NCBI GenBank assembly: GCA_016710015.1 | Contig: JADJLR010000003.1 | Coordinates: forward strand, 1 to 64,000 | Length of the DNA: 64,000 bases | From: Flavobacteriales bacterium | Lineage (GTDB): Bacteria > Bacteroidota > Bacteroidia > Flavobacteriales_F > PHOS-HE28 | Reading direction: 5' to 3' | In this document: one piece after another, positions 43,196 through 51,736 of the stretch | Layout: every line of letters begins with the position of its first letter | Numbering within the stretch: position 1 is the stretch's first letter | Notes under the pieces: generated by a model | Told to the model about the DNA's origin: nothing | Databases searched by the model: none | What the model saw: the letters and a program-made list of their open reading frames with translations, nothing else | Position numbers and translations under genes: made by a program

Positions 43196-44347
43196 ATGCG
43201 CATCGTGGTAAACACCCGTCTTCTGCTATCCAACAAACTGGAGGGCATCGGGTGGTTCGCGCACGAGACCTTGCAACGCATCGTGAAGGCGCATCCGGAG
43301 CACCAATTCCTCTTCCTGTTCGACCGGGCATTCAATACCAAGTTCATCTATGCGGACAACGTGGAGGGGCATGTGCTGTTCCCACCCACGCGGCATCCGT
43401 TGCTGTACCGGCTCTGGTTCGATTGGCTGTTGCCGCACAAGCTGAAGCATTTGAAGGCCGATGCCTTCCTGAGTACCGACGGTTACCTCGCCTTGCGCAG
43501 CAATGTGCCCACGTTGGCGGTGATGCACGACCTCAACTTCGAGCATTATCCGGAGGATCTGCCCAACGCCTACCGCAACTACTACCGCAGCTACTTCCCG
43601 CGGTTCGCAAGGCATGCCACACGACTCGCCACGGTGAGCGAATTCTCGCGTCGCGATATCGCCACCACGTACAGCGTACCCGAAGCGCGCATCGATGTGG
43701 TGTACAACGGCATCGGGGATGTCTTCCGGCCGCTGAGCGAAGGGGAACGGCGCACGGCACGCACCGACTTCACCGAAGGCGCACCGTACATCAGTTGTGT
43801 GGGGTCCTTGCATCCGCGCAAGAACATCGCGCGGCTCCTGCTCGCGTTCGATGAGATGCTGAAGCAGCATCCGTCCGACCTCCGTTTGCTGATCGTCGGG
43901 GAATCGTTCTGGTGGGATGACCGGATGAAGGAAGCCTATGCAACGATCGAACACAAGGACCGCGTGATCTTCACCGGGCGCTTGGGCCAGGAACGCTTGA
44001 TGCACGCCCTCGGCGGCTCGGAAGCACTCGCCTTCGTGAGCTACTTCGAAGGCTTCGGAATACCCGTCGCAGAGGCCATGCGGTGTGGTGTTCCCGTGGT
44101 GGCCGCAGAGGCGACCAGCTTGCCGGAGGTCGCTGGGGATGCGGCGCACTACTGCGATCCGTTCAACGTGAGCGACATCGCACGCGCACTGCATGACGTA
44201 TGCAGCGATCCAATGCTGCACGCCGCCTTAAGCAAGGCCGGTCTGAAACGGTCCGAACGCTACACCTGGGACCGTGCCGCGCAGGATCTCTGGACCTCCT
44301 TCGAACGCATGGCACGCGATGCCGGCCTGCACGTGGACACGCCATGA
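43196..44347 (+). CDS. glycosyltransferase family 4 type
   Basis: The 383-residue GT-B enzyme has the N-terminal MRIVVNTRLLLSNKLEGIGWF, cut to the NTRLL...EGIGWF region, and LAVMHDLNFEHYPE. The nucleotide-sugar side has ISCVGSLHPRKNIARLL, IVGESFWWDD, and EGFGIPVAEAMRCGVPVVAA with the conserved E-x7-E. It resembles mannosyltransferase-like GT4 enzymes, but the sugar is unknown. Its stop overlaps the rnhB start (ATGA), so both are coupled. Confidence 0.88.
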   Translation: MRIVVNTRLLLSNKLEGIGWFAHETLQRIVKAHPEHQFLFLFDRAFNTKFIYADNVEGHVLFPPTRHPLLYRLWFDWLLPHKLKHLKADAFLSTDGYLALRSNVPTLAVMHDLNFEHYPEDLPNAYRNYYRSYFPRFARHATRLATVSEFSRRDIATTYSVPEARIDVVYNGIGDVFRPLSEGERRTARTDFTEGAPYISCVGSLHPRKNIARLLLAFDEMLKQHPSDLRLLIVGESFWWDDRMKEAYATIEHKDRVIFTGRLGQERLMHALGGSEALAFVSYFEGFGIPVAEAMRCGVPVVAAEATSLPEVAGDAAHYCDPFNVSDIARALHDVCSDPMLHAALSKAGLKRSERYTWDRAAQDLWTSFERMARDAGLHVDTP

Positions 44348-44946
44348 ACCGTCTGGCACCGTATCACAACAAATTGCTGGTGGAGGCCGGTTGCGACGAA
44401 GCTGGTCGCGGTTGTTTGGCAGGACCGGTAACTGCAGCGGCGGTGATCTTCCCACCCCGCGTGCGCATACCGGGTTTGGATGACAGCAAGAAGCTGACGC
44501 ATGCCAAGCGCGAAGCACTGCGGCCGCTGATCGAAGAACGCGCCATCGCCTGGGCGGTTGCTTTCGTTGAGCCTGCGGAGATCGATGCCATCAACATCCT
44601 ACAGGCTTCGTTCCGGGCCATGCACTTGGCCATTGCCGCATTGTCCATCCGACCGGAGCACCTGCTGATCGATGGCAACCGCTTCGTAGCGTATCCCGGC
44701 ATCGCGCATACCTGTTTCATCCAAGGCGATGGACGGTACCGAAGCATCGCAGCGGCCAGCGTGTTGGCGAAAACGTACCGCGATGCGCGCATGGAAGAAC
44801 TGCACCGAACGCATCCGGAATACGGCTGGGTGATCAACAAGGGCTACCCGACGGTGGATCATCGCGCAGCCATCGAGCGGATCGGTCCATGCGAACAGCA
44901 CCGGCAGAGCTTCCGGTTGCTGCGGGCGGAACCCGTTCTGCTCTAG
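44344..44946 (+). CDS. rnhB: ribonuclease HII
   Basis: The 200-residue product cuts RNA in RNA-DNA hybrids and removes single ribonucleotides. CDEAGRGCLAGPV (17-29) holds the first two acids. LDDSKKLT, LLIDGNRF, AAASVLAKTYRD and YGWVINKGYPTVDHR carry the remaining sites. Length is normal. The ATG at 44344 overlaps the stop of the glycosyltransferase. Confidence 0.95.
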   Translation: MNRLAPYHNKLLVEAGCDEAGRGCLAGPVTAAAVIFPPRVRIPGLDDSKKLTHAKREALRPLIEERAIAWAVAFVEPAEIDAINILQASFRAMHLAIAALSIRPEHLLIDGNRFVAYPGIAHTCFIQGDGRYRSIAAASVLAKTYRDARMEELHRTHPEYGWVINKGYPTVDHRAAIERIGPCEQHRQSFRLLRAEPVLL

Positions 44947-45014
44947 CTGGTCCTATCCACACATTCGTGTGCAAAGGGCGGTCCCTGTTGGGGCCTTACC
45001 AGCCGCACCCCCGA

Positions 45015-45022
45015 TACCTTTG
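45015..45022 (+). promoter_or_regulatory. promoter -7 box TACCTTTG
   Basis: An exact TAnnTTTG box ending 7 bp before the ATG at 45030. If used, the mRNA would be leaderless or nearly so. Confidence 0.42.
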
Positions 45023-45029
45023 GGTCCTT

Positions 45030-47681
45030 ATGCGCCGCGCCCTTTCCATTCTGTTGCTACTGGTCATCGTTGCAGCAACCGCGTGGACCCTTTTGAATTG
45101 GAACCGGAAGTCGATCACCGCCTCCGATCCATGGTCCGCGATCCCCAACCGATCCGCGGTGGTGATCGAGATCCCCGATGCCTGGACAGCGTGGGATAAA
45201 TTCACGCACACCTCCCAACTGTGGGCCACTGCTGAAGCCATTCCATCCGCCGCAGCACTAGGCCGATTAATGGCCCGCACGATGGAACGCGCAGAGAACG
45301 ATGCGGCCTTGCGCACAGCGTTGAACGAGGTGAGCGTGTTGGTCGCAGTAATGCGCACCAGCAGTGCAAGTGTGGACCTGCTCTTCACCTGCGTACCACA
45401 TTCAGCCAACGGTGTTCCGCTCCAAGCCTTCGCTGAATTGTTGAAGGCGGACGATGCCATCCTTGCGGCCTTGCAACGCGGCGAGACCGTGCAAGTGCGA
45501 CCGGACACGGCCTTGCCTGCACTTTCGTGGCGCTTGGACGGTGGTCTGTGGCTATTGGCCACTTCGCCTGCCATGATGGACGAGGCCCAGTTGCAGTTGA
45601 AGAGTGCCACCGGACTAGCACAGGACTCTTTGCTCACCGAGGCGCGACGAAGTTCGGGCGGTGGTTCGGATGCGCATGTGCTGGTGCATGTGGAACGGGC
45701 CAAGGCATTGCTGCACCGATGGTGGACACCCGCCACGATCGATGCATTGGACCTTCCCTCCGGATGGGCCGCGTTGGATCTGCGTGCACGTCCGGATGCC
45801 TTTTTGCTGAGCGGCCTGCTCTTCCCCGATACGCCACACCGCACCACGATCGCCTTGGGTCACCAAGCCCAAGGCCGTAACGATCTGGCGCGTTGGATCC
45901 CAGCCAAAGCGGATGCATGGGATGTGCAGCATGTGGATGATCCGGAAGTCTTCCTTCGGGACCTCGGCCTCGTTGGCGAGCCGGACAGCATCCCCTTCGC
46001 AGCGGACCTTTTCCACTGGGTGAATGGAAGCATCGGACGGGCGATCGCCATTGATAGCGTACAAGGTGCCCAGCAGTGGGCCTACTTCCAGACCGACGAT
46101 ACAGAGAACGCAACGAACCGGTTGAACGCCTTATGCGGCGGCAACTGTGACACCGCGACCTACCGCAGCATTCGCCTCACGCACCTGACGATCCCACATG
46201 CACACTTACGGCTCTTGGGCTCGAACTATTCGGCATTCGAACAACCCTGGTGGTGCGTATTGGGCGATGTGGTCACCTTCTCCCCCACGCAACAGGAACT
46301 GTTCACCGTGGTGGATGCTTGGACCGACGGACGGACCTTGGCCGAGGACCGCCGCACCACGTTATGGACCGACCGCATGGCCAGCCAAGCGGGCCGCACC
46401 CTGCGTTGGGATGTAGCGCGCCATGCCGGTGGGTTCACGAACGGCTTGAAGGCCGAAGAGCGAACCGCCTTCAACACTTACGGATCCTTGCTCGCTCGGT
46501 TGGGTGGCCTTTCCGTGCAGCTATCGCCCGCGCAACACGGTCGGGCACACATCGCGATCGGCCTCCAGCACGCACCGTTGGAAGAACGCGCTTCCGGGGT
46601 ACACTGGAGCACTGCCGTGCCAACCGGTGTCACGCGGAAGCCGGACATTCTGCGCAACCATACCAACGGTACACGCGAGGTCCTGGTGCAGGATGGCGCA
46701 CATCGGATCCACCTGCTGGGCAGCACCGGCAAGGAACTTTGGGGCTATGCACTGGATGGCCCCATCATGGGCGAAGTACATCAGGTGGACCGCTACCGCA
46801 ACGGGAAATTGCAACTGGTGCTGAACACGGCGGGGCGTGTCTACCTGATCGATCGGAACGGCAAGGATGTCGGTGGCTTTCCGGTGCGGCTTCCGAGTGC
46901 GGCCACTGCTCCGATCGCCGTGTTCGATTACGATGCCGAACGCGACTACCGGATCGTAGTGCCGGTGACGGATGGCCGGTTGCTGAACTACGGCATGGAA
47001 GGGACCTTGGTGACCGGCTGGGAGACCCCACGGGTAACTTCACCGGTGAAGAGTAGTGCCTTCCACATCCGCATCAAGAACAAGGACTTCATCGTTCTGG
47101 CCGATGCCACAGGCAAGGTCCATCTGCTGGACCGACGCGGGTCGGAACGTGAACGGACCGAGCTTTCCCTCGGGACCGGCGCGACCGTACTCAGTGTGCA
47201 ACCCGGTTTGGACGTGATGAATTCGCGGATCCTCTGGACGGATAGTGCAGGTACGTTGATGTCCGGGAACCTGAATGGCCGTGCGAACACGCTTTCCTCC
47301 GTGAACAACAACTGGAATGGACCGGGGCTGTTGGCGAATGATGGCCACTACGACCGGGTCCGCATCGCCATGGATACCTTGGCCGTAAGCCACGGTGACC
47401 GAGTAGTATTCAGCCGAACATTCGGCGCGGTCTTGGCACCCATTGTGAACGTATATCAACTGGAGACAGGTGTCGCCACGTACGGTGTCGTGATCCCGGA
47501 GCGCGAGCAAGTGACCCTGATCGATGCCTCGGGGCGCGAACTCGAGGGCCTTCCCTTGCAAGGGGCCACACCATTCAGCATCGCCGATCTGGACCTGGAC
47601 GGCACCTTGGAATTGATCACCGTGACCACCCGAGGAGAGGTGATCGCGTACCACGCCTTGGCACCCTCCAACGCACGATGA
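45030..47681 (+). CDS. large membrane-anchored protein of unknown function with repeat-rich C-terminus
   Basis: The 883-residue product has an N-terminal anchor (ALSILLLLVIVAATAWTLL). A first half, about 35-540, has no family I can name firmly; the segment with AVVIEIPDAWTAWDKF and FYxF-like features recalls DUF3352-type proteins. The second half has repeated strands such as HRIHLLGSTGKELWGY, GRVYLIDRNGKDVGGFP, GKVHLLDRRGSERE and QVTLIDASGRELEGLP, which fit a beta-propeller of PQQ/FG-GAP style and end with IADLDLDGTLELITVT. It is probably periplasmic. There is no T9SS domain. ATG at 45030 follows the promoter box. Confidence 0.7.
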   Translation: MRRALSILLLLVIVAATAWTLLNWNRKSITASDPWSAIPNRSAVVIEIPDAWTAWDKFTHTSQLWATAEAIPSAAALGRLMARTMERAENDAALRTALNEVSVLVAVMRTSSASVDLLFTCVPHSANGVPLQAFAELLKADDAILAALQRGETVQVRPDTALPALSWRLDGGLWLLATSPAMMDEAQLQLKSATGLAQDSLLTEARRSSGGGSDAHVLVHVERAKALLHRWWTPATIDALDLPSGWAALDLRARPDAFLLSGLLFPDTPHRTTIALGHQAQGRNDLARWIPAKADAWDVQHVDDPEVFLRDLGLVGEPDSIPFAADLFHWVNGSIGRAIAIDSVQGAQQWAYFQTDDTENATNRLNALCGGNCDTATYRSIRLTHLTIPHAHLRLLGSNYSAFEQPWWCVLGDVVTFSPTQQELFTVVDAWTDGRTLAEDRRTTLWTDRMASQAGRTLRWDVARHAGGFTNGLKAEERTAFNTYGSLLARLGGLSVQLSPAQHGRAHIAIGLQHAPLEERASGVHWSTAVPTGVTRKPDILRNHTNGTREVLVQDGAHRIHLLGSTGKELWGYALDGPIMGEVHQVDRYRNGKLQLVLNTAGRVYLIDRNGKDVGGFPVRLPSAATAPIAVFDYDAERDYRIVVPVTDGRLLNYGMEGTLVTGWETPRVTSPVKSSAFHIRIKNKDFIVLADATGKVHLLDRRGSERERTELSLGTGATVLSVQPGLDVMNSRILWTDSAGTLMSGNLNGRANTLSSVNNNWNGPGLLANDGHYDRVRIAMDTLAVSHGDRVVFSRTFGAVLAPIVNVYQLETGVATYGVVIPEREQVTLIDASGRELEGLPLQGATPFSIADLDLDGTLELITVTTRGEVIAYHALAPSNAR

Positions 47682-47738
47682 AGGGAACGGGTAGTACCCG
47701 AACGACCGCGAAACGTGGCATGGCGGGCCAACTCCCCC

Positions 47739-47746
47739 TAGCTTTG
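47739..47746 (+). promoter_or_regulatory. promoter -7 box TAGCTTTG before trkH
   Basis: An exact TAnnTTTG box 41 bp before the trkH ATG, giving a leader of ordinary length. Confidence 0.42.
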
Positions 47747-47787
47747 CCTTCTCTCCGTCCTGGGACGGTGGCTATCGTTCCAGCTGC

Positions 47788-49548
47788 ATGAAATACACGC
47801 TCCTTCGCACGGTGCTACGCAAGGAAGTGGTCGGCTTGGCCCGGCTCACGGTCATCATTCTGGCCGTCTTCCTCATGCTACTCGAATTCGGGTATCGTGC
47901 GGACAAGTCCACAAGTGCGCTTCTGGACCAGTTGAGTTATGGACTGGTGATCGCTGCGACCTTCGTTACGTTGGGTTCGCTCTTTCGCACTTGGCTGCGC
48001 GAACTGCCGTTGCGTAAAGCGGAGATGTTCTGGTTGATCGCAGCGCTGGCCTTGATCTCCACCAAGCCTTTGCATTTGGAGGTGTGGGGTGCAGACCAAC
48101 GCTGGCCACATTTGGTTTTCCTCTTCTTCTTCGTCTTCATCGAGATCTCGCGCCTGGAGATCGGTCGCAACAGTGTGCTGTTCAATCCCGCGTTGCTCTT
48201 CACCTCCAGTTTCTTCCTGCTCATCTCCATAGGTGCGGCGCTCTTCATGCTTCCCAACGCCACCACGCGGTCCATCGATCTGGTGGATGCGGTGTTCACC
48301 TCCACCTCTGCGGTCTGCGTCACGGGCCTCACCACCATCGATGTGGGTAAGGACCTGACCCCGATGGGCCAATGGGTGCTTCTGGGCCTGATCCAGATCG
48401 GTGGCTTGGGTGTGATGACCTTCACCAGCTTCTTCGCCTTCTTCTTCAAAGGCCGTTCCTCCTTGGAAGAGCAACTGCGGATCCGCGACATCGCGAACAC
48501 GTCCTTGAGTTCTGCGCGATCCTTCATCACACGGGTCATCCTATTCACCTTGAGCGTGGAAGTGATCGGGGTGATGTTCATCTACTTGAGCGTTCCGGAG
48601 GAGAATTTCACCGGCGTGGGCGAACGACTCTTCTTCTCCATTTTCCATTCGATCTCGGCGTTCAACAATGCTGGATTCTCCACGCAGTCGTTGGGGCTGT
48701 ATGAATTGCCGTACCGCTTCAACTACGCATTGATGTGGGTCTTGGCCTTGTTGTTCATCTTCGGTGGGTTGGGCTTCGGCATCATCTTCAACTTCAGTAA
48801 GTACACCCGGTTGTGGATCGTTGGTCGCATCCGACGCTTCCTCACGGGGACACCCTGCGAACGACATCCGCGATTGGTGAACATGAGTTCGCGACTGGCC
48901 TTGCAGGTCACCAGCATCTTGATCGCCGTAGGTACGGTAGCCGTTCTGGTATTCGAATGGAACGGTGCCTTGGCCATCCACCCCACGTGGTGGGGACGAT
49001 TCAGCGCGGCCTTCTTCACGGGGGTCACCCCCAGGACGGCCGGCTTCAACGTCGTGGAGTACGGATCCCTCGCCGTTCCCACGTTGATGATCACCTTGCT
49101 GCTGATGTATATCGGTGCTTCGCCGGGATCCACAGGAGGTGGCATCAAGACCACCACATTCGGTGTGGCCACGCTGAACATCTTCTCCACGGCTCGCGGT
49201 CGGCGCCGAGTGGAATACGGTGGGCGCGAACTCAGCCACGTGAGTGTGCGCCGCGCCTTCGCAGCCATCGTGCTCTCCTTGGTCTTTCTGGGCCTTTCCG
49301 TTACGGTGATCACCAGCATGGAATCGGACCTAGGCTTGTTGCCCCTCGCCTTCGAATGCTTTTCAGCCTTCAGCACCGTCGGCCTCACCATGGGTGTGAC
49401 CGGACTGTTGGGCGACCCGGCGAAACTCGTACTTGTCGGTGTGATGTTCGTAGGTCGCGTCAGTGCGCTCACTTTGCTCATCGGTGTCCTGCGGCAAGTA
49501 CAGGTCACCTCGTATCGTTATCCCAAAGAGGACATCCTCATCAACTGA
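47788..49548 (+). CDS. trkH: TrkH/KtrB-type potassium transporter subunit
   Basis: The 586-residue membrane protein has the four pore-loop signatures of the family: SAVCVTGLTT, FNNAGFSTQ, TPRTAGFNV and FSTVGLTMG. An N-terminal addition of about 130 residues with 2-4 helices precedes the first repeat, so it is longer than KtrB and typical of Bacteroidota. It takes up K+ (with Na+ or H+). trkA follows 6 bp after the stop. Confidence 0.93.
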   Translation: MKYTLLRTVLRKEVVGLARLTVIILAVFLMLLEFGYRADKSTSALLDQLSYGLVIAATFVTLGSLFRTWLRELPLRKAEMFWLIAALALISTKPLHLEVWGADQRWPHLVFLFFFVFIEISRLEIGRNSVLFNPALLFTSSFFLLISIGAALFMLPNATTRSIDLVDAVFTSTSAVCVTGLTTIDVGKDLTPMGQWVLLGLIQIGGLGVMTFTSFFAFFFKGRSSLEEQLRIRDIANTSLSSARSFITRVILFTLSVEVIGVMFIYLSVPEENFTGVGERLFFSIFHSISAFNNAGFSTQSLGLYELPYRFNYALMWVLALLFIFGGLGFGIIFNFSKYTRLWIVGRIRRFLTGTPCERHPRLVNMSSRLALQVTSILIAVGTVAVLVFEWNGALAIHPTWWGRFSAAFFTGVTPRTAGFNVVEYGSLAVPTLMITLLLMYIGASPGSTGGGIKTTTFGVATLNIFSTARGRRRVEYGGRELSHVSVRRAFAAIVLSLVFLGLSVTVITSMESDLGLLPLAFECFSAFSTVGLTMGVTGLLGDPAKLVLVGVMFVGRVSALTLLIGVLRQVQVTSYRYPKEDILIN

Positions 49549-49554
49549 TCAGCC

Positions 49555-50244
49555 ATGAAAGTAGCGGTCTTCGGCCTCGGCAACTTCGGAAAGCACCTGG
49601 CATTGAAGCTCACCCAAATGGGGCACGAGGTCATTGCCATCGACCACGACATGGACAAGGTGGAAGCCTTGAAATCCGAAGTGTCCTACGCGGTGTGCAT
49701 GGAAAGCAACGATCCGCAAGCGGTGAGCACCTTGCCCTTGAACGATGTGGACGCGGCCGTGGTGGCCATTGGCGAAGACCAGGGCGCGAACATCATGACC
49801 ACCGCTTTGTTGGTGAACCTCAAGGTGAAGCGCGTGATCAGCAGGGCCATCAACCCGTTGCACGAAATGGTGTTGAACTCCATGGGCGTTACGGACATCG
49901 TTCACCCGGAAGAAAAGGCGGCCGATGGCTTGGCACGGAAACTCAACCTGCGCCGCTTGGTCGATCAGTTCGAATTGCCCGGCGGTTTCATCATCGCGGA
50001 GATCGTGGTCCCGGACAAGTTCGTGGGCAAACCCTTGAACCAGATCGTGGAATTGCGTGAACGCAAGCTGGGCATGGTGACCGTGTTGCGCAAGGAAAGT
50101 GAAAAGAGTTTCCTCGGTCGGCGATCCATCAAACTGGGCGCCCTCGGCGTGATGGATCCGGACTTCGTACCGAGTAAAGGCGACATCCTGGTGCTGTTCG
50201 GCACCAAGGATGATGTGGTGCGCTTTACGGGCGAGAACGACTAA
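49555..50244 (+). CDS. trkA: TrkA/KtrA-type potassium channel regulatory subunit
   Basis: The 229-residue cytosolic protein has one RCK_N domain with the nucleotide site FGLGNFGKHLALKL (4-17) and acidic D (AIDHDMDKVEAL). A TrkA_C domain starts near 145 (FELPGGFIIAEIVVPDKFVGKPL, region near 141-163). It gates the TrkH partner with ATP/ADP or NAD(H). Operon with trkH. Its last 4 bp overlap the convergent LysM gene. Confidence 0.93.
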   Translation: MKVAVFGLGNFGKHLALKLTQMGHEVIAIDHDMDKVEALKSEVSYAVCMESNDPQAVSTLPLNDVDAAVVAIGEDQGANIMTTALLVNLKVKRVISRAINPLHEMVLNSMGVTDIVHPEEKAADGLARKLNLRRLVDQFELPGGFIIAEIVVPDKFVGKPLNQIVELRERKLGMVTVLRKESEKSFLGRRSIKLGALGVMDPDFVPSKGDILVLFGTKDDVVRFTGEND

Positions 50245-51212
50245 CGCCGCTTGGGTTTCTGCAACTCGATCCGCTGCCCGGCATCCAGCTTCGCATCTTC
50301 GGACAGGCCGTTGTACTTCGCCAGCTTCGCGAGTTTCACGCCGTAGTGTTGGCTCACGTCCCACAGCGTTTCGTCGGCCTTGGCCGTATGCGTTGTTCGG
50401 CTCTTAGCTGTGTTGCGCTTGGGCTGGATGTAGATGCGCTGGCCAGCCTCGAGCTTCGCATCCTTGTCCATGTCGTTCCACCGGGCCAACAGGCCGTGGG
50501 TCATCTCCAGGTCCTTAGCCAGCTTGCGAAAGTCATCGCCCTCTTTGGCGGTCACGTACTTGATGCGGCCTTCGAACTGTTCCACCGCCCGGCCTGTACT
50601 GTAGGTGAGTACATCGGATGAGTTGGAATGCTTGTTCGGTTTCTTCCCGCTAGAGGCGGATCCAGGTTTCGGTGCAGGCTTGTAGGCCACGTCCACACCG
50701 CGATCCAACTTGTCCAACTCGTACCGCTCGATCAACGCGATCAGCTTGTTCGGATAATTGGGGTCGGTCGCATAACCGGCACGCTTCAGACCGTGGGCCC
50801 AGCCCTTGTAGTCCGTCGGCTTCAATTCGAAGAGACCCGCATAGCGCGACTTCTGTAGGAATTGGGCGTGGTCCTCGTAGCTCTGTGCAGCATCCTTGTA
50901 CTTGCGAAAGCAGTCGTCCTTCTTATCGTCGTCGTGGTAGGTGCGGCCACCGGTCCAATCGGGTGTACACTTGATGCCGAAATGGTTGTTCCCTTGCCGC
51001 GCCAATTCGCTGTTGCCGTTGCCGCTCTCTAGCAGCCCTTGTGCCAGAGTAATGCTCGCTGGAATGCCGTGTTCCTTCATCTTCTTCACGGCCACCTCCT
51101 TCCACTCGGCGATGTACTGCTCGGGTGTATTGCGCGGCTCCGATGGTCGTCCCTGCGCATAAGTAGGTGCCACCAACAACAGCAAAAGGGGGAGAAAGCA
51201 GGTTTTGAACAT
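50241..51212 (-). CDS. exported glucosaminidase with two LysM domains
   Basis: The 323-residue product has a signal peptide (FKTCFLPLLLLLVAPTYAQ). A glucosaminidase domain (about 35-185) shows GIPASITLAQGLLESGNG with the catalytic-type Glu, NHFGIKC and YATDPNYPNKLIALIE. A Ser/Lys-rich linker is followed by two LysM-like domains (TAKEGDDFRKLAKDLEMTHG and TAKADETLWDVSQHYGVKL). It would trim peptidoglycan in the periplasm. An in-frame ATG at 51248 exists, but the signal peptide favours 51212. Confidence 0.9.
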   Translation of the reverse strand: MFKTCFLPLLLLLVAPTYAQGRPSEPRNTPEQYIAEWKEVAVKKMKEHGIPASITLAQGLLESGNGNSELARQGNNHFGIKCTPDWTGGRTYHDDDKKDDCFRKYKDAAQSYEDHAQFLQKSRYAGLFELKPTDYKGWAHGLKRAGYATDPNYPNKLIALIERYELDKLDRGVDVAYKPAPKPGSASSGKKPNKHSNSSDVLTYSTGRAVEQFEGRIKYVTAKEGDDFRKLAKDLEMTHGLLARWNDMDKDAKLEAGQRIYIQPKRNTAKSRTTHTAKADETLWDVSQHYGVKLAKLAKYNGLSEDAKLDAGQRIELQKPKRR

Positions 51213-51364
51213 TTCAACAAGGTCCTTGCCCCATGATGAGCATACCACGGGATAGTGCGAAACTATTGGCCATTCAGGGAGTTATCCACGATCCATCCAC
51301 AGAGTAACGCACTGTTCATTGTGGAAATAACGGACCAGAAGGCCGTCTTCGCATCTTCGCACCG

Positions 51365-51580
51365 ATGTTCCCCAAACCGGAGCCGCCCGCCTTCCACTAC
51401 TCCCCTGAAGAAGAAGCCCGCATGGAGCGCTTGGGCATGGTACACGGCGATTGCTACTTCACACCGGAAGGCTACCTCGTGTACACCGCGCAATTCTTGC
51501 TGAAACGGGGGTATTGCTGCGGCAACAGCTGCCGACATTGCCCATACGGGCACGAGGCGGTGCGGAAGGCGCAGGGGTGA
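51365..51580 (+). CDS. DUF5522 small cysteine protein
   Basis: The 71-residue product has HYSPEEEARMERLG, FTPEGYLVYTAQFLLKRG and the end YCCGNSCRHCPYGHE, whose four cysteines recall a metal or Fe-S site. This pattern is DUF5522, found widely in Bacteroidota with no known role. It appears to be transcribed alone. Confidence 0.85.
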   Translation: MFPKPEPPAFHYSPEEEARMERLGMVHGDCYFTPEGYLVYTAQFLLKRGYCCGNSCRHCPYGHEAVRKAQG

Positions 51581-51736
51581 TCGGAAGGCAACGCACTAGG
51601 CCAGCCCGTCCCACCGGAAGCCACGACAGCGGGCTATCCGGTGACTCACACAAGCCACCGTATTCCTACCAGTCCCTGACCGGTGACCTAGGCAGCGAAA
51701 GTCGGATCCGCGCTATCTTCACAGAAAAGGATCCTC

